A DNA stretch of 8,229 nucleotides, from contig WRMM01000073.1 in assembly GCA_009777135.1 (NCBI GenBank), positions 1 to 8,229 on the forward strand. The letters are read 5' to 3'. Below are positions 6,441 through 8,229 of this stretch, piece after piece. Source of the stretch: Candidatus Fibrimonadales bacterium (GTDB lineage Bacteria > Fibrobacterota > Fibrobacteria > Fibrobacterales > Fibrobacteraceae). A program made the position numbers and the translations under genes. The notes under the pieces were generated by a model that saw nothing but the letters and a program-made list of their open reading frames with translations, did no database searches and was not told the DNA's origin. The number at the start of each line of letters is the position of its first letter. The stretch's first letter is position 1.

Positions 6441-7829
6441 TTAAGAAGCCTTAGAGAATATTCTCCCAAATAAGGTTTTAAAAGTCTCGGTTCTTTTTTT
6501 TTCTGCAACGTTGCTTGCAATCAAATTTTGCAAAGCCCCAACCCCAGAAGACGATAAATCACCCCTAATTTCTCCATCCCATTTCACAATTGCCCTGCGA
6601 ACAGGAATTTCAAAAACCTCGTTAGCCAGTTTTTCTATTCCTTTCAACGGCAAAGGGCATTCAAAAATCACAGATTCGGGTTTGCAAAAATCATCGTTGC
6701 AAATAGTCCGTTTAATTCCAAGCAGCAAATTGCGAACAGCTTCTCTGGCAAAATAGCACAAAACATAATTGCTGATTGTAAGCCCGGTTTTGCTTCTGTT
6801 TTTGCCCGGCAAATCAAGCCTGCTGTACTTTATGCTTTCTTCGGTTTCATTTTCCAAAATACAGGATATATATTCAAGCAAATCCGAACAATCGTCCGCA
6901 GATAAAAGTTCTTTGGAATCATCAGAAATTTCAGCATTCATCACCATATTATGAAATCTTCGCATCTCCTCTGGATTTTGCGTCAGCTCAAAATCTTGCT
7001 CCGTTAAACTTGGAATTTTATGATAGCAAAGGCAAAGCCGCCAAATAGCCTCTCTAAGCTCTCTTAAACCCGTTTCCTTTTTATTCAAATATTTAAGTTC
7101 CGAATTGTCCCACAAAGAAAATTCAGACATGTAATCCGTAATGTGAATTAACGCAGTTTTGCCGTCAGCTTCTTTTTTATTGGCAAGAGCATCGAATTCC
7201 TTTTCGCAAGATAAAAAAACATTTATTTTATCGCCTTCTTCTTTCATAACTTCCAAGAGCCTTGTTAGCACAGGATGTTTGGTTATAAAGTAGGCGTTAA
7301 AGCCCAGACTTTTTGTTTTTCTGTTTCTAGGGTCCGGTGCTCTGGAAACAATGTCTTTTTCGGTCAAGAATGTAAAATAAGGGCTTATCAGAGTTTTTAT
7401 TTTCTCATCTGGAATGGGAATTTGCGACATCTTTTCCGTTTTTTTGCAGCCTTCTATTTTCTTAATATCCTCTTCCGTAATATTTTTCAACTCGGAAAAT
7501 TCAAGGCTGTAGGGAAAAGACAAAACATCAAAGAAACTTGCAGAAACGCTAACTTCCATTACAGGGTCAAAGTCGTAGCCAGTTTCCATTTGCCAGTCGC
7601 TTATGGTTCTGTTGATAATCCCGGCTATGGTCTTAATGCGGGCGTCATCAATCCTGCATTGCGAAATACCAGGAAAATCCTCAAATTCTTCGGTATTGAA
7701 GCTGAATGTTCCAGCATCCCAATCGCACTCCATGCCATTGCGCGGCTGAATGTCATAAGCCTTGGCGAAATTCATGCTAATTCCGCCGTGTCCAAAATCC
7801 AAATTGAGTTTTGCTTTTTTAGCACTCAT
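6441..7829 (-). CDS. ftsA: Divergent FtsA-like division protein (actin fold, degenerate nucleotide site)
   Basis: FtsA is the actin-like protein that tethers FtsZ to the inner membrane. Overall similarity is low, but the order of elements matches FtsA. There is a first-strand phosphate-1 region LNLDFGHGGIS (8-18). A 1C/SHS2-like segment (about 60-185) includes KNITEEDIKK (115-124) and FNAYFITKHPVLTRLLEVM (177-195), which aligns with the FtsA stretch before domain 2A. Then come ALIHITDYMSEFSLWDNSELKYL (226-248, kept here as position range; key block HITDYMSEF) where FtsA has VDIGGGTxDIA, ESVIFECPLPLKGIEKLANEVFEIPVR at the TGGGA position (385-411), and SSGVGALQNL near the end. It closes with KTLFGRIFSKAS, a candidate amphipathic membrane-targeting helix. 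Its 462 residues are somewhat longer than E. coli FtsA (420). It lies between ftsQ and ftsZ: ATG overlaps the ftsQ stop (TAATG) with GGAGAG 6 nt upstream. PilM or another actin-like protein is the alternative, made unlikely by context. The glycine-rich ATP motifs are missing. Confidence 0.78.
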   Translation of the reverse strand: MSAKKAKLNLDFGHGGISMNFAKAYDIQPRNGMECDWDAGTFSFNTEEFEDFPGISQCRIDDARIKTIAGIINRTISDWQMETGYDFDPVMEVSVSASFFDVLSFPYSLEFSELKNITEEDIKKIEGCKKTEKMSQIPIPDEKIKTLISPYFTFLTEKDIVSRAPDPRNRKTKSLGFNAYFITKHPVLTRLLEVMKEEGDKINVFLSCEKEFDALANKKEADGKTALIHITDYMSEFSLWDNSELKYLNKKETGLRELREAIWRLCLCYHKIPSLTEQDFELTQNPEEMRRFHNMVMNAEISDDSKELLSADDCSDLLEYISCILENETEESIKYSRLDLPGKNRSKTGLTISNYVLCYFAREAVRNLLLGIKRTICNDDFCKPESVIFECPLPLKGIEKLANEVFEIPVRRAIVKWDGEIRGDLSSSGVGALQNLIASNVAEKKRTETFKTLFGRIFSKAS

Positions 7830-8229
7830 TATGATCTCTCCTTTTTTTCGGTTGTGTATGCCATTTGTTTAAAACGCAAATCCAAAACATCTATTGAATC
7901 AATATTCAAAACTTGCGTATTTCTTGTTAGCTGCCTGTAATGCCTAAAAGCGGTTTTCCAGTAATCGCTGTCCAAAGAAAATTTTGTTCTAAAATCCACG
8001 TCATTGAAGAACACCATTATTTGCCTATCCGCTTCTCTTGGAACCAATTGAGAAATTCTAGAATAAAGCAAGGCATCGTTCTTTCTCATGTCTATTAAAA
8101 ATTTTGTTGCCAAAGCTACATCGCCAAGTTCTTTTGCATCAACCACCGGCAAATCCGCAGCGTTTGCATTATATGGGTAAATCTCTCCCCTGTCGGAATA
8201 TATAACAGGCAAAAAATCCAAGCTTTGGG
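7829..8229 (-). CDS. ftsQ: Cell division protein FtsQ/DivIB, C-terminal part (5' end outside window)
   Basis: FtsQ is a single-pass inner-membrane protein whose periplasmic POTRA and beta domains hold the FtsQ-FtsB-FtsL complex that activates septal peptidoglycan synthesis. Only about 133 C-terminal residues are visible. The frame is open to the right edge; the TTG at 8221 is an internal leucine codon, not a start. The visible part fits the end of the beta domain: a strand with V-x-x-DRGEIYPY followed by LPVVDA (the usual 'd-x-G-x-x-f ... LP-x-l' block), a helix with LLYSRISQLV, DRQIMVFFNDVDFRTKFSLDSD corresponding to the strand pair before the last helix (key residues only: DVDF and KFSL), then WKTAFRHYRQL and IDSIDVLDLRF, matching the final 'iDLRf' strand. 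The transmembrane and POTRA regions would lie beyond the edge. Primary similarity is modest, but the DLRF ending and the position just upstream of ftsA and ftsZ support the call. Confidence 0.78.
   Translation of the reverse strand, partial: QSLDFLPVIYSDRGEIYPYNANAADLPVVDAKELGDVALATKFLIDMRKNDALLYSRISQLVPREADRQIMVFFNDVDFRTKFSLDSDYWKTAFRHYRQLTRNTQVLNIDSIDVLDLRFKQMAYTTEKKERS
7836..7841 (-). promoter_or_regulatory. Ribosome binding site of ftsA
   Basis: GGAGAG on the minus strand, 6 nt before the ATG at 7829, inside the last codons of ftsQ. It fixes the ftsA start and indicates coupled translation through the TAATG junction. Confidence 0.65.

Noticed and set aside
7275..7940. A 221-codon plus-strand open frame opposite ftsA and ftsQ
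   Set aside because: It lies fully antisense to two genes with family-level support, its translation is Phe/Cys-rich with no domain, and it lacks a Shine-Dalgarno. It is a shadow of the opposite strand.
8219..8221. TTG at 8221 as a start of a short 130-aa protein
   Set aside because: The frame stays open to the window edge and the content matches the end of an FtsQ beta domain, so this is an internal leucine codon.
1..8229. tRNA or rRNA genes, CRISPR arrays, insertion sequences, riboswitches, phage genes
   Set aside because: I saw no cloverleaf, no spaced direct repeats, no transposase or integrase and no intergenic gap longer than 32 nt. The window looks like ordinary vertically inherited core chromosome.

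Overview
The window is a compact stretch of bacterial chromosome with two transcription units that face each other and no sizeable non-coding DNA. UGA is read as stop throughout and starts are ATG or GTG, which fits the standard bacterial code. An ftsQ-ftsA-ftsZ series implies a walled bacterium that divides with a Z-ring and is probably diderm. The DNA is moderately AT-rich by eye, with frequent ATA, AAA and TTT codons. I cannot name the taxon with confidence. A Fibrobacterota or FCB-like host is only a guess, because the FtsA and FtsZ proteins are far from textbook sequences.

Plus-strand unit (1-2981): the 3' end of prmC (release-factor glutamine methyltransferase), then a full-length bifunctional RelA/SpoT-type (p)ppGpp synthetase/hydrolase 10 nt downstream. 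An unrecognised 186-residue protein follows, and its ATG overlaps the rel stop codon (ATGA).

Minus-strand unit (8229 down to 3000): the C-terminal part of ftsQ, a very divergent ftsA, a divergent ftsZ with an N-terminal extension, cysS, and ruvA. Four of the five genes touch or overlap (TAATG, GTGA, ATGA). The only real gap is 32 nt before ftsZ, which has the best ribosome binding site in the window. So the end of a division (dcw) cluster runs straight into an aminoacyl-tRNA synthetase and a Holliday-junction protein. The two units converge across 18 nt at 2982-2999, next to a perfect 8-bp inverted repeat that may act as a weak terminator.

The most interesting point is the division module. 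The FtsA homologue keeps the overall layout of the family, including an SHS2-like 1C region and a C-terminal amphipathic helix. It has lost the glycine-rich phosphate-2 and adenosine motifs of the actin ATPase fold. Its FtsZ partner keeps the GGGTGTG signature and the catalytic T7 loop, but has an altered T1 loop, about 50 extra N-terminal residues, a small (xST)n repeat in the linker and a tail that does not match the usual FtsA-binding peptide. Together they suggest a remodelled FtsA-FtsZ membrane anchor. The second point is the unknown, strongly basic-then-acidic protein translationally coupled to the (p)ppGpp enzyme.
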